From: Bacteroidota bacterium
GTDB taxonomy: Bacteria > Bacteroidota > Bacteroidia > Chitinophagales > Chitinophagaceae
Assembly (NCBI GenBank): GCA_023422565.1
Contig: JAFAGR010000080.1
Location: 1-33,373 of the forward strand
Length of the DNA: 33,373 nucleotides
Reading direction: 5' to 3'
Made by a program: the position numbers and the translations under genes. A model generated the notes under the pieces. It searched no databases, was not told the origin of the DNA, and was given only the letters and a program-made list of their open reading frames with translations. Positions 15,616 to 24,285 of the stretch are shown one piece after another; positions within the stretch are counted from its first letter, which is position 1; every line of letters starts with the position of its first letter.

Positions 15616-17619
15616 ATGAAATCAATTTGTCTTTCGCTTTTTCTTTTAATAATCGTATGCCAAAACACCGGCGCACAGTCATGCACCGCCCTGGGGCAAA
15701 ATCCATACACTGCTTTTCCCGTTTGTGGAATTTCTGTTTTTACGCAAAACACCGTGCCCATTTGTGGAGATCGTCAGGTAGTAAGCCCTTGCAGAGCTGA
15801 ATCTTTCATTGACATGAATCCGTTTTGGTACAAATTCACCTGCTTCAGGTCAGGTTCACTAGGATTTTTAATCACGCCCATGACGCCTACCGACGATTAC
15901 GACTGGCAGTTGTTCGACATCACCGGCAGAAACCCTATGGAAGTGTACAGCAACCCGGCAACTTTTGTGGCTTCCAACTGGTCCGGCGAACCCGGCAACA
16001 CCGGCGCTTCTTCTGCAGGTAATACGCTTATCCTTTGCGATGGCCCCGGAGTTCCTCTTTTCACCGCCATGCCAAGGCTTATTGAAGGCCATGAATACCT
16101 GCTGCTCGTAAGCCACTTCACCCAATCTCAAAGCGGTTATACCTTATCATTCGACGGAGGAACAGCGATTATCACAGATCCCACCCCTCCGCGCCTGGAC
16201 AGTGCATTGGCTTATTGCGATGGAACGGCAATAGATATTTTTCTCAATAAAAGAATGCGATGCAACTCCCTAAGCGCTGATGGCTCCGAATTCATCATCA
16301 ATCATCCATCTGCAAATATTATTGCCGCATCAGGTGAAGGCTGCTTATCCTCTTTTGACCTTCAGCATGTAAGGCTAACGCTCAGTGCGCCCCTGCCGCC
16401 AGGTAGTTACAACATCACCATTAAAAATGGAAGTGATGGAAATACGCTTAAAGATATTTGCGAAAGAGAAATTCCGCAAAATGAAGTTATTCCGGTAACG
16501 GTTCATCCTGTATCTCTCACCCTTATGGACAGCCTTACCACTCCTGCCTGTGCACCAGATACATTTGAACTCGTGTTTGCAAAGAAAATAAGATGCAACT
16601 CGATAGCACCGGACGGATCGGACTTTATAGTAAACGGCACCTATGCGGCTACCGTTAGTGCCGCCGCAGGCAATTGTAATGATGGACTCACCGACCGTGT
16701 TGTCATCCGGCTTGCCTCGCCCATGCAAACAGGAGGCAATTTTAATGTTCGCCTCCTTCGGTCGGCTATTGATGGCAACACATTAATTGATGAATGTGGC
16801 CAGGAGGTTCCGGTTAATTCAACTTTACCCTTTGTTCTTAAAGACACGGTGTCGGCATATTTTACATACACTACCGCGATCGGTTGCGAATTGGATACGG
16901 TACAATACCGGCACAACGGAGCCAATGGAGTGACGCAGTGGAGTTGGGTATTTGATGTGGATCGTTTGAGTAGCATCAGGACTCCCGAGATCTACTACAG
17001 TACGCCCGGCGACAAACTTACCAGCCTATATGTAACCAACGGATTTTGTTCAGACACTTTTACGGACACCATCAAAATTCTGCCAAAAATTGATGCAGCA
17101 TTTGAAGGATCAGAATTTGCATGCCCTGATGAGCCCGCAACCTTCCGCGATTTAAGTACAGGAAATATTACCGGTTGGAGCTGGAATTTTGGAAATGGAA
17201 ATATTTCTTCAGATAGCAACCCGCTTCCCCAGTTTTACTCCACCCTGAGCGAAACTATTCGCGTTCCCGTAAGACTAACGGTTACGGATGCACGAGGTTG
17301 TACGGATACGGCCTCGCAGTATATAACGGTAGCTAAAAATTGCTTCATCGCTGTTCCCTCCGCCTTCACGCCGAACGGCGATGGCCTGAATGATTTCCTA
17401 TATCCCCTTAACGCGTATAAGGCGAAGGATCTGAAATTTTCTGTTTTCAACCGGAACGGGCAGCGGATATTTTTCTCTACCAACTGGCTTAATAAATGGG
17501 ACGGGAGGTACAGGGGAAAGGGAGTGGATGCGGGAACTTATGTATGGATGCTTGAATACACCGATGCCGATACAAACCGTGCCGTTCAACAAAAGGGAAC
17601 CGTGATCCTTATTCGTTGA
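15616..17619 (+). CDS. T9SS type B sorting-domain surface protein with Ig-like and PKD domains, 667 aa
   Basis: A secreted, cell-surface protein exported by Sec then the type IX system. The ATG at 15616 starts a clean signal peptide (MKSICLSLFLLIIV...GAQS). Order: a Cys-rich N-terminal region (about 20-185); two homologous blocks of about 110 residues (187-296 and 297-410), each with an RCNS-(L/I)-xxDGS-(E/D)-FI core and an ENT-like DGNTL motif; two PKD domains (about 411-492 and 493-575; the second has GWSWNFGNG); and a type B C-terminal domain (about 579-667) with PSAFTPNGDGLND, FNRNGQRIF, WDGRY and DAGTYVW. No enzyme domain was found, so an adhesive or structural role is likely. The kynA gene begins 45 bp after it, and the kynA -7 element lies between. 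Confidence 0.9.
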   Translation: MKSICLSLFLLIIVCQNTGAQSCTALGQNPYTAFPVCGISVFTQNTVPICGDRQVVSPCRAESFIDMNPFWYKFTCFRSGSLGFLITPMTPTDDYDWQLFDITGRNPMEVYSNPATFVASNWSGEPGNTGASSAGNTLILCDGPGVPLFTAMPRLIEGHEYLLLVSHFTQSQSGYTLSFDGGTAIITDPTPPRLDSALAYCDGTAIDIFLNKRMRCNSLSADGSEFIINHPSANIIAASGEGCLSSFDLQHVRLTLSAPLPPGSYNITIKNGSDGNTLKDICEREIPQNEVIPVTVHPVSLTLMDSLTTPACAPDTFELVFAKKIRCNSIAPDGSDFIVNGTYAATVSAAAGNCNDGLTDRVVIRLASPMQTGGNFNVRLLRSAIDGNTLIDECGQEVPVNSTLPFVLKDTVSAYFTYTTAIGCELDTVQYRHNGANGVTQWSWVFDVDRLSSIRTPEIYYSTPGDKLTSLYVTNGFCSDTFTDTIKILPKIDAAFEGSEFACPDEPATFRDLSTGNITGWSWNFGNGNISSDSNPLPQFYSTLSETIRVPVRLTVTDARGCTDTASQYITVAKNCFIAVPSAFTPNGDGLNDFLYPLNAYKAKDLKFSVFNRNGQRIFFSTNWLNKWDGRYRGKGVDAGTYVWMLEYTDADTNRAVQQKGTVILIR

Positions 17620-17641
17620 CAGAACACGAAAACGAATTGCA

Positions 17642-17649
17642 TAACTTTG
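17642..17649 (+). promoter_or_regulatory. Candidate -7 element of kynA
   Basis: TAACTTTG (TAnnTTTG), 15 bases before the preferred ATG at 17664. A TTG at 17616-17618 could be the -33 box, with a rather long 23-base spacer. This suggests kynA has its own promoter just after the T9SS gene. Confidence 0.5.
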
Positions 17650-17663
17650 CAAAAATTTTTGCA

Positions 17664-18701
17664 ATGGAACATAAGCCGGTTTATTACAGCGAATATCTTC
17701 AACTTGATAAAGTATTGCAGGCTCAGGGCCCGGTAAGTTTTTCTGAAGGAAAAACTGCTGCCCATGATGAGATGCTTTTTGTTGTAATTCACCAGGCCTA
17801 TGAGTTATGGTTCAAGCAGGTTCTTTTTGAAGTTCAGTCTGTGATAGATATAATGAATCAACCGGTGGTGAATGACAATTCTCCCGAATTACAAAAGATG
17901 GTGCACCGGCTGAACCGGGTGGAAACAATTTTAAAGGTGCTTGTTCACCAGATGGATATTATGGAAACCATGACACCGATGGACTTCCTCGATTTTCGCG
18001 ATATGCTTCGCCCCGCTTCCGGCTTTCAAAGCATACAGTTCAAAATACTCGAAGCAAAACTTGGCCTTGCCTTTAATCATCGTCACGGGCAAAACTATTA
18101 TCTCTCACAGCTTAAGCCTGAAGATGTGGAGATAATTAAGAAAGCTGAGAAAGAACCCTCACTTCTGATGCTTCTTAATAAATGGCTTGAGAGAATCCCA
18201 TTTTTTAAAGACGGCCTGCAATGGGAAAATTATGCGGAGGTGGTTCCGGGAGAAAAACATCCTTTCTGGAAAGAATATGAAAAGATTTATGTGGAAAGCC
18301 TGGGCGATAATGAGAAGGCAAACTCCGAGACTTTCCGTAACATATTTTTCGGGGAAGGTGAAATGCCGGACCGTAACTTATCTCCCGAAGCCTGCAGGGC
18401 AGCGCTTTTTATTTACCTGTATCGCGGTTACCCAATGCTGGAATTACCATTCCAGTTTTTGAACAGCCTCATTGAAATAGACAATCAACTCGGAAGCTGG
18501 CGGTCAAGGCATGTGAACATGGTAAGAAGAATGATCGGATCCAGATCCGGTACCGGAGGCAGCACCGGCGCAGGATATTTACAGGGGGCGATGGATAAGC
18601 ACTTCATCTTCCGGGAACTCTCGCAACTTAACAGCTTCCTTATTGAAAGAAGAAAATTGCCGAAGCTGCCGCAGAACATTGTGGAGAAATTGGGCTATTG
18701 A
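17664..18701 (+). CDS. kynA: Tryptophan 2,3-dioxygenase, 345 aa
   Basis: A heme enzyme opening the tryptophan indole ring with O2 to give N-formylkynurenine, the first step of the kynurenine pathway (Trp catabolism or NAD synthesis from Trp). Hallmarks are IHQAYELWFKQ with the substrate-side His H43, and the proximal heme His H283 in SRHVNMVRRMIG, followed by the GTGGSTGAGYL loop. The ATG at 17664 (MEHKPVYYSEYLQL) is preferred to the TTG at 17616, which lies in the upstream gene's end and before the -7 element. No kynureninase, formamidase or kynurenine monooxygenase is in the window, so the pathway genes are scattered or absent. Confidence 0.95.
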   Translation: MEHKPVYYSEYLQLDKVLQAQGPVSFSEGKTAAHDEMLFVVIHQAYELWFKQVLFEVQSVIDIMNQPVVNDNSPELQKMVHRLNRVETILKVLVHQMDIMETMTPMDFLDFRDMLRPASGFQSIQFKILEAKLGLAFNHRHGQNYYLSQLKPEDVEIIKKAEKEPSLLMLLNKWLERIPFFKDGLQWENYAEVVPGEKHPFWKEYEKIYVESLGDNEKANSETFRNIFFGEGEMPDRNLSPEACRAALFIYLYRGYPMLELPFQFLNSLIEIDNQLGSWRSRHVNMVRRMIGSRSGTGGSTGAGYLQGAMDKHFIFRELSQLNSFLIERRKLPKLPQNIVEKLGY

Positions 18702-18711
18702 ACAGTTGGTT

Positions 18712-18800
18712 GTAAACGCAAATGCATTGCATCTGTACAATAGTCTTAGTCGATAGTAGACGCAATGCATTGCGTCTGTACATTAGTCTTAGTCGGTAGT
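18712..18800. repeat. 45-bp direct repeat pair with a perfect 20-bp palindrome
   Basis: Two neighbouring copies (18712-18757 and 18756-18800) share a core like GTAnACGCAATGCATTGC followed by TCTGTACA and TAGTCTTAGTCG. In the second copy bases 18758-18777, AGACGCAATGCATTGCGTCT, form an exact inverted repeat; the first copy is imperfect. The site lies between convergent kynA and the cysteine desulfurase gene. Confidence 0.85.
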
Positions 18801-18866
18801 CGTTGGTCTATAAGCAAAGGATACCTTAAATGGTAACTCGTACATCGTAAATCGTAAATCGTACAT
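18784..18866. repeat. Heptamer-phase sequence, TAGTCTT- and CGTAAAT-type
   Basis: Two short arrays: TAGTCTT-AGTCGGT-AGTCGTT-GGTCTAT (18784-18811) and CGTACAT-CGTAAAT-CGTAAAT-CGTACAT (18839-18866). The second has the same unit as the array at the start of the window. A unique 27-base stretch separates them. Both lie beyond the 3' ends of the two convergent genes. Confidence 0.75.
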
Positions 18867-18873
18867 TGTAATT

Positions 18874-20004
18874 CTATACCAGTTCTTTCAGTTTGTTGAT
18901 CACATGATCAACTTCTTCCTTTGTATTGTGTTTTGAAAAACTAAATCGAACCGTTACCTGGTTAGGATTTTGATTGATGGCGCGGATCACGTGGCTGCCC
19001 TGTTCCGCACCGGAAGTACAGGCACTTCCGCCGCTTGCGCAAATATTGTTGATATCTAAATTGAAAAGGATCATTTCCGTTTTCTCATTTTTCGGAAAGC
19101 TTACGCTCAGAACAGTGTACAGGCTTCGGCCGAGAACATCACCATTAAAACTTACACCGGGGATATTCTTTTTCAACTCCTCGTGCATGTAATATTTTAA
19201 TGTGCCGATGTGCGCACTTTCCTGCTCGTGATTTTCGGTGGCAAGTTCCAGCGCTTTGGCAAAGCCGCAGATTCCATAAATATTTTCCGTACCGGCCCTC
19301 ATGTTCCTTTCCTGAGAACCCCCATGAATAAAAGGTTTGATGCGAACATTCTCATTTATATAAAGTATTCCGCATCCTTTAGGGCCGTGAAATTTATGTG
19401 CCGAGCCGGTTATAAAGTGAACCGGAGTGTTTCGAAGGTCAAACGGAAAATGACCTACAGTCTGCACCGTGTCACTATGGAAGAATGCATTGTAAAGTTT
19501 ACAAATATTACCTACTGCATGTATGTCGATCATATTTCCGATCTCATTGTTCGCATGCATCAGGGAAACGATTGTTTTCTCTTCCGATGCAGCAAGCAAC
19601 TTCTCGAGGTGTTCTACATCAACATGGCCGTCGGGCAACAGGTCAACATAATCAACCTTTACCAGATCCTGATGATCCAGGTATTCCACTGTATGCGAAA
19701 CCGCGTGATGTTCAATTTTACTACTTATAATACGCCGGCAACCCAGGTCGCGCACTGCAGCAGAAAGTACGGTGTTATTACTCTCGGTGCCGCAACTGGT
19801 GAAGAAAATTTCAGCGGGATGAGCATTCAGAATTTTGGCTACCGACTTCCTTGCTGATTCCACCGCCATGCGGGTTTCCCTGCCGTAGGAATAGATTGAC
19901 GAAGGGTTGCCGAATTTATCGGTAAGGAAAGGCATCATCGCCTCCAGCACTACCGGGTCAAGATTTGTAGTAGCTGCGTTGTCGAAATAAATACGATTAT
20001 CCAT
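18874..20004 (-). CDS. Cysteine desulfurase (NifS/IscS family), 376 aa
   Basis: A PLP enzyme that removes sulfur from cysteine as a protein-bound persulfide for Fe-S clusters or thio-modification. Motifs are FDNAATTNLDP at the N-terminus, SSKIEHHAV, the Schiff-base lysine K204 in SAHKFHGPKG, and the catalytic cysteine C329 in GGSACTSGAEQGS. The loop form is that of group I (NifS/IscS) rather than SufS. No iscU, sufU or thiI neighbour is present, so its acceptor is unknown. It follows glmM by 22 bp on the same strand and is probably co-transcribed with it. Specific symbol (iscS or nifS) is withheld. Confidence 0.94.
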   Translation of the reverse strand: MDNRIYFDNAATTNLDPVVLEAMMPFLTDKFGNPSSIYSYGRETRMAVESARKSVAKILNAHPAEIFFTSCGTESNNTVLSAAVRDLGCRRIISSKIEHHAVSHTVEYLDHQDLVKVDYVDLLPDGHVDVEHLEKLLAASEEKTIVSLMHANNEIGNMIDIHAVGNICKLYNAFFHSDTVQTVGHFPFDLRNTPVHFITGSAHKFHGPKGCGILYINENVRIKPFIHGGSQERNMRAGTENIYGICGFAKALELATENHEQESAHIGTLKYYMHEELKKNIPGVSFNGDVLGRSLYTVLSVSFPKNEKTEMILFNLDINNICASGGSACTSGAEQGSHVIRAINQNPNQVTVRFSFSKHNTKEEVDHVINKLKELV

Positions 20005-20026
20005 TACAGTTAGTTTCGAAAAAACA

Positions 20027-21418
20027 TCACATTGCCTCCCTGATATCTTTCATCAGGCGGCGCGCGATGTTGTCAGCCGTGGTTTCAAAATTGCTTTCAG
20101 AATAAATCCGAATGATGGGTTCGGTATTGCTGGTGCGCAGATGAACCCAATCATTTTCAAATTCTATTTTAAGCCCGTCTTCCGTGTTAACCGGGTGATT
20201 TTTATATTTCACTTTTATCTTCTCAAACACATCCTTCACATCAATATTTTTCTCCAGAACCAGTTTGTTTTTGCTGATGAAATAGTCGGGATAAGTATTT
20301 CGAAGTTGCTTTGCGCTCTTACCGCATTTGGCCAGGTGAGAAAGGAACAGGGCGATGCCGATCAATGCATCCCTGCCGTAATGAAGATCAGGAATAATAA
20401 TTCCGCCATTTCCTTCTCCTCCGATCACCGCATTCACTTCTTTCATTTTATTAACCACATTCACCTCTCCCACCGCACTCGCAAAATATTCACCGCCGTG
20501 CTTAAGCGTTATATCTTTCAGGGCCCTTGTGCTGGATAAATTGCTGACTGTATTACCTTTTTGCCGCGTAAGCACATAATCTGCCACGGCTACCAGGGTA
20601 TATTCTTCACCAAACATACTCCCGTCTTCACAGACAAAACAAAGGCGGTCTACGTCAGGGTCAACGGCAATCCCCAAATGCGCTTTTTTTCGCACCACTT
20701 CCTGACTAAGGCCTGTTAAATTCTCCGGCAGAGGTTCGGGATTATGCGCAAATTTTCCGTTCACTTCACCATGCATCACTTCCACTTCTTCCACGCCCAG
20801 TGCTGCAAGCAAGCGCGGCACGGCTATTGCGCCCGTACTGTTTACGGCATCAAGAACTATCTTGAAACCTGCAGCGGCGATGGCTTTCCGGTCAACCCAT
20901 TTATTTTTCAATATCTGTGCGATATGCGCATCAAGCATTTCATTATTCTCCGTTACAGTACCGAGGCAATCCACCTCCGCAAAATCGTAGGAATCTGATG
21001 CAGCTATATCCAGTATTTTCTTTCCTTCTTCGCCGCTGATAAATTCGCCTTGCGCATTCAGCAATTTTAAGGCATTCCATTCTTTCGGATTATGGCTTGC
21101 TGTAATGATAATGCCTCCATCGCAATTGAGTAGTTTCACCGCCATTTCAACAGTTGGCGTGGTACTCAGGCCAAGGTCGATCACATTAATGCCTAAGCCC
21201 ACCAGGGTAGCATTAACTAACTGGCTTACCATGGTTCCGCTTATGCGACCGTCTCTTCCCACGACTACGTTTTTCGGGTTGCCCTTTTTCGCTTTCGATC
21301 CGGACAGCCAGGTACCGTAAGCCGCGGTAAACTTCACCACATCCAGCGGGGTTAAATTTTCATTTACCGTTCCGCCGATTGTGCCGCGAATACCTGAGAT
21401 ACTTTTTATGAGAGACAT
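20027..21418 (-). CDS. glmM: Phosphoglucosamine mutase, 463 aa
   Basis: An alpha-D-phosphohexomutase that probably interconverts glucosamine-6-phosphate and glucosamine-1-phosphate for UDP-GlcNAc, peptidoglycan and LPS. The phosphoserine is S108 in ITASHNPKEWNALKL; the metal loop is AVDPDVDRLCFV; the sugar loop is GGEGNGGIIIPDLHYGRD; and the phosphate-binding end is RTSNTEPIIRIYSES. The GEGNGG loop differs from the classical bacterial GEQSGH and resembles archaeal and Bacteroidota forms, so glucose- or mannose-phosphate activity is possible. The ATG at 21418 (MSLIKSISGIRG) is the family start and lies 22 bases after a -7 element; the longer reading from 21505 would overlap that promoter. Confidence 0.88.
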   Translation of the reverse strand: MSLIKSISGIRGTIGGTVNENLTPLDVVKFTAAYGTWLSGSKAKKGNPKNVVVGRDGRISGTMVSQLVNATLVGLGINVIDLGLSTTPTVEMAVKLLNCDGGIIITASHNPKEWNALKLLNAQGEFISGEEGKKILDIAASDSYDFAEVDCLGTVTENNEMLDAHIAQILKNKWVDRKAIAAAGFKIVLDAVNSTGAIAVPRLLAALGVEEVEVMHGEVNGKFAHNPEPLPENLTGLSQEVVRKKAHLGIAVDPDVDRLCFVCEDGSMFGEEYTLVAVADYVLTRQKGNTVSNLSSTRALKDITLKHGGEYFASAVGEVNVVNKMKEVNAVIGGEGNGGIIIPDLHYGRDALIGIALFLSHLAKCGKSAKQLRNTYPDYFISKNKLVLEKNIDVKDVFEKIKVKYKNHPVNTEDGLKIEFENDWVHLRTSNTEPIIRIYSESNFETTADNIARRLMKDIREAM

Positions 21419-21439
21419 GAAGGTTGCAAATTTGGGGTG

Positions 21440-21447
21440 CAAAGATA
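21440..21447 (-). promoter_or_regulatory. Candidate -7 element of glmM operon
   Basis: TATCTTTG on the minus strand, 22 bases before the glmM ATG at 21418. This supports the shorter glmM start. Confidence 0.55.
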
Positions 21448-21492
21448 ACAAACACCCTGCATAAATGAGGCGAAGCAGAGGCATTTGTCGCA

Positions 21493-21500
21493 TATCTTTG
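21493..21500 (+). promoter_or_regulatory. Candidate -7 element close to methyltransferase start
   Basis: TATCTTTG ends only four bases before the ATG at 21505. If used, transcription would begin at or next to the start codon, giving a leaderless or almost leaderless mRNA. Confidence 0.45.
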
Positions 21501-21504
21501 CCCA

Positions 21505-22242
21505 ATGGAGCCCTGGTTCAGGAACTGGTTTAATTCGCCGTACTACCACCTGTTGTATTTCAACAGGGATGAGCAGGAGGCTGCGCTTTTCATAGATAAA
21601 CTGATAGATCATCTTGCTCCCAAGCCCCACAGCCGGATGCTTGATGTGGCTTGCGGCAAGGGAAGGCATTCAGTTCAGCTGGCAGAAAAAGGATTTGACG
21701 TTACCGGTATCGACCTCAGCTTAGAAAGCATTAATGAAGCCCTGAATTTTGAAAAGGAGAATCTGCACTTTTATGTGCACGATATGCGGCAACCATTCCG
21801 GATCAACTATTACGATTACGCTTTTAATTTCTTCACCAGTTTCGGATACTTTCAAAGCCCACGGGAAAATGACAGCGCGATAAGAACGATCAGCAATTCG
21901 ATGAAGAAAGACGGCATATTCGTAATGGATTATCTTAATGTACATTATGCCGAAGACCATACGGTTCATCGTTCTGAAAAAAGTGTGGACGGTGTAAATT
22001 TCGTTCTTACCAAATGGTATGATGAACAGTTCTTTTACAAAAAAATAGAAGTGGAAGATGATGCGCTTGAAGAACCCTTGATTTTTACCGAAAAGGTTTC
22101 AAAATTTTCTTTGGGAGATTTCAATGACATGTTTTCCTTCCAGGGATTGCAGATAAAGGAAGTGTTTGGAAGTTACCAGTTTGAACCTTATCATATAAAG
22201 AACTCTCCGCGGCTGATAATGTTAGCGCAAAAAGTGAGGTAG
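21505..22242 (+). CDS. Class I SAM-dependent methyltransferase, 245 aa
   Basis: A cytoplasmic methyltransferase. The SAM-binding motif I is DVACGKG at 47-53, followed by the acidic residue closing strand 2 in VTGIDLS, and an NFFTSFGYF motif resembling post-I/II sequences of the Methyltransf_25-type group. It begins MEPWFRNWFNSPYYHLLYFNR, an N-terminus I associate with a conserved Bacteroidota family of unknown substrate. Substrate is not identifiable from the sequence. It is divergent from glmM (86 bp between starts) and convergent with the LtaS-like genes. Confidence 0.88.
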   Translation: MEPWFRNWFNSPYYHLLYFNRDEQEAALFIDKLIDHLAPKPHSRMLDVACGKGRHSVQLAEKGFDVTGIDLSLESINEALNFEKENLHFYVHDMRQPFRINYYDYAFNFFTSFGYFQSPRENDSAIRTISNSMKKDGIFVMDYLNVHYAEDHTVHRSEKSVDGVNFVLTKWYDEQFFYKKIEVEDDALEEPLIFTEKVSKFSLGDFNDMFSFQGLQIKEVFGSYQFEPYHIKNSPRLIMLAQKVR

Positions 22243-22296
22243 GGTTGATTTATCACAATAATTATACGCTGTTTACAGAATCGATCAGTCCGCCAG

Positions 22297-24285
22297 TTAC
22301 CTGCGGCTATTATTCACCAACATCCATTTTGAGGTTTCAAAAATGGCAGTGGTTAATTCAGAAAGATTTCTGCGAATAGAATCTTTCTGCATTGGTGAAT
22401 AGGCAGGCTCTGGAATTTTTACCGGAACCATTTCCTCCTTTTGCATTCTGATATTCTTCCGGAAGAAGTAATCATCATTTACCACTCCGATCCAACCCGG
22501 TGCATGGTAAATTATGAAAGCCGCGTTTTCCTTCTTTGCAGGATTGAGTGCGTTTCTACCCAAGGTGGTATTTATATATGGCTGATGTAGCATGCCTGCA
22601 ATCGTAGGCAGCACATCGATTTGCGACACAACCTCGCTTCGCCATTGCGGCGCGATCAACTGGGGTGAATAGATAAGGAAAGGAACGTGCTCCTCACTAA
22701 GGCGCTGTTCATCCCATGCGGCGGGATACATGCGGCCGGACCTTCCCTCCAGCCCATGGTCGCCGACAAAAACAAATATCGTATTGTCGAAATATTCCTC
22801 TTTGGAAGCCGCTTCCATAAACTTTTGAAAACAATAATCCGCATAGGAAAATGCATGAAACTCTTCAAGGCTTTCAAACCCGAACTTTTTCAATTCGTTT
22901 TCATCAACCACCTTCTTGTAAAAATCTGTATCCTCTTCGGGAATCGCGAACGGCCGCTGGTTATTGGCGGTTTGTATGATGGAAAAGAAAGGCTTCTTCT
23001 CGCGGGCGATTACAGCATTAGCTTCGAGGAATAAATTTTTATCGCTTATTCCCCACACGTTAAAACGAGGAGACTGATAATCTCCCTCTTCATAAATTCT
23101 GATTCCCGGAATATTGCCTACCAATCCGCCATAATTATTGAACTGGCTTCTTCCACCTACAAAATACATTTTTTCGTACCCGTCAAAATCTTCTATAATG
23201 CTTCGTTGCTTTAGAGAGGCTGCGCTTCTCGCGGAAAATTTACCGGGCTGCACATCAGGAATGCCGGTAATTGTGGCAAAGAGGCCGCGTGCAGTACCAA
23301 AGGAAGTGGAGAAACATCTTTCGAAAAAAATGCCTCTTCGGGCAAGGTTGTTAAAATACGGAGTTGCATCAAGAGGGTTTCCGCTCATGCTGCTTTTGTA
23401 CATGCTGAAACTTTCGCATAGTACCAGCACGATATTGGGCCGGGTGTCAAGCGCGTTACTACCGGGAACCTGTAAACGCAGATATGGATTGCTGCCGGGC
23501 GGAGTTTTCTCTATTCCCAAAAAAGCGGCAATGCGCGGATAACTTCTTCTTGCATCAGTAAAAACTTCCTGCTTTTGAAAACGAAGCGTGGTGAAAAAGT
23601 TTTGAAGGGGATTTAATGCAAGATTGCTTTTAAACTCATTATCCAGGTTGAAGGCACGAAAAAAATTCAGTGGCCGGGCAGTGAAGAATCCATACATGAA
23701 CCAGCACAGCATAAGTATTGCGATCAGCGACCAACGGCGGCGGTAATCGAATTTATGCACATTAATGTTCTTACCGGTAACGCCTACATGCACTTTTTTG
23801 AACATCCAAACCATCATCAACATGGCGCCAACAACGCCTATGAGGATCCAGATCACGGGATAACTCTGCCAAACCATTTGTAAACTTTCCCTTGGATGTT
23901 CGGTAAAAACAAGCGCGTCTGCATTCAGCCTTGAATTCACATAGGAAAACTGGCCGAAATCCGCTCCGTAAAAAAACAGAACGAGCAGGGTTACCACACC
24001 GAGATAAAAGGTCCAGAATTTTTTTCCACGCTCGCTGTAGAATGGCGACAATTTAGGGAACAGTGAGAAGAACGCAACCGGCATTAGCAGGAAAGCGATC
24101 CAGCGGAGATCATATTTTAATCCCAACCAAAATGAAGGTAGCAGGGAAGCCCACGAAGTTTGAGGAGGCTTAAAAAAGAAAACGGTAGCCACCCTAAAGG
24201 CGGTAAAGATGAACAGGTAAATAAAAAAAACTTTTACCAGCCATTGTATCGTTTTAGATACGCGCCATTTTACGAGAAAGGTCAT
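22297..24285 (-). CDS. LtaS-like sulfatase-fold membrane protein, 662 aa (downstream copy)
   Basis: A five-helix inner-membrane domain (about 1-200) followed by an extracytoplasmic sulfatase-type catalytic domain (about 275-620). The core matches the lipoteichoic acid synthase superfamily: metal ligand E291 in LVLCESFSMYKSS, likely nucleophile T331 in FGTARGLFATITG, and the metal pair in FVFVGDHGLEGR. In Gram-positives LtaS moves glycerophosphate from phosphatidylglycerol; in Gram-negatives relatives add phosphoglycerol to osmoregulated glucans or phosphoethanolamine to lipids. The Bacteroidota substrate is unknown. Its ATG overlaps the stop of the upstream paralogue (ATGA), implying translational coupling and perhaps a heteromeric complex. 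Confidence 0.88.
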   Translation of the reverse strand: MTFLVKWRVSKTIQWLVKVFFIYLFIFTAFRVATVFFFKPPQTSWASLLPSFWLGLKYDLRWIAFLLMPVAFFSLFPKLSPFYSERGKKFWTFYLGVVTLLVLFFYGADFGQFSYVNSRLNADALVFTEHPRESLQMVWQSYPVIWILIGVVGAMLMMVWMFKKVHVGVTGKNINVHKFDYRRRWSLIAILMLCWFMYGFFTARPLNFFRAFNLDNEFKSNLALNPLQNFFTTLRFQKQEVFTDARRSYPRIAAFLGIEKTPPGSNPYLRLQVPGSNALDTRPNIVLVLCESFSMYKSSMSGNPLDATPYFNNLARRGIFFERCFSTSFGTARGLFATITGIPDVQPGKFSARSAASLKQRSIIEDFDGYEKMYFVGGRSQFNNYGGLVGNIPGIRIYEEGDYQSPRFNVWGISDKNLFLEANAVIAREKKPFFSIIQTANNQRPFAIPEEDTDFYKKVVDENELKKFGFESLEEFHAFSYADYCFQKFMEAASKEEYFDNTIFVFVGDHGLEGRSGRMYPAAWDEQRLSEEHVPFLIYSPQLIAPQWRSEVVSQIDVLPTIAGMLHQPYINTTLGRNALNPAKKENAAFIIYHAPGWIGVVNDDYFFRKNIRMQKEEMVPVKIPEPAYSPMQKDSIRRNLSELTTAIFETSKWMLVNNSRR

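Noticed and set aside
21419..21505. Longer GlmM N-terminus starting at 21505
   Set aside because: The extra 29 residues do not look like the family and would cover both promoter elements of the divergent region.
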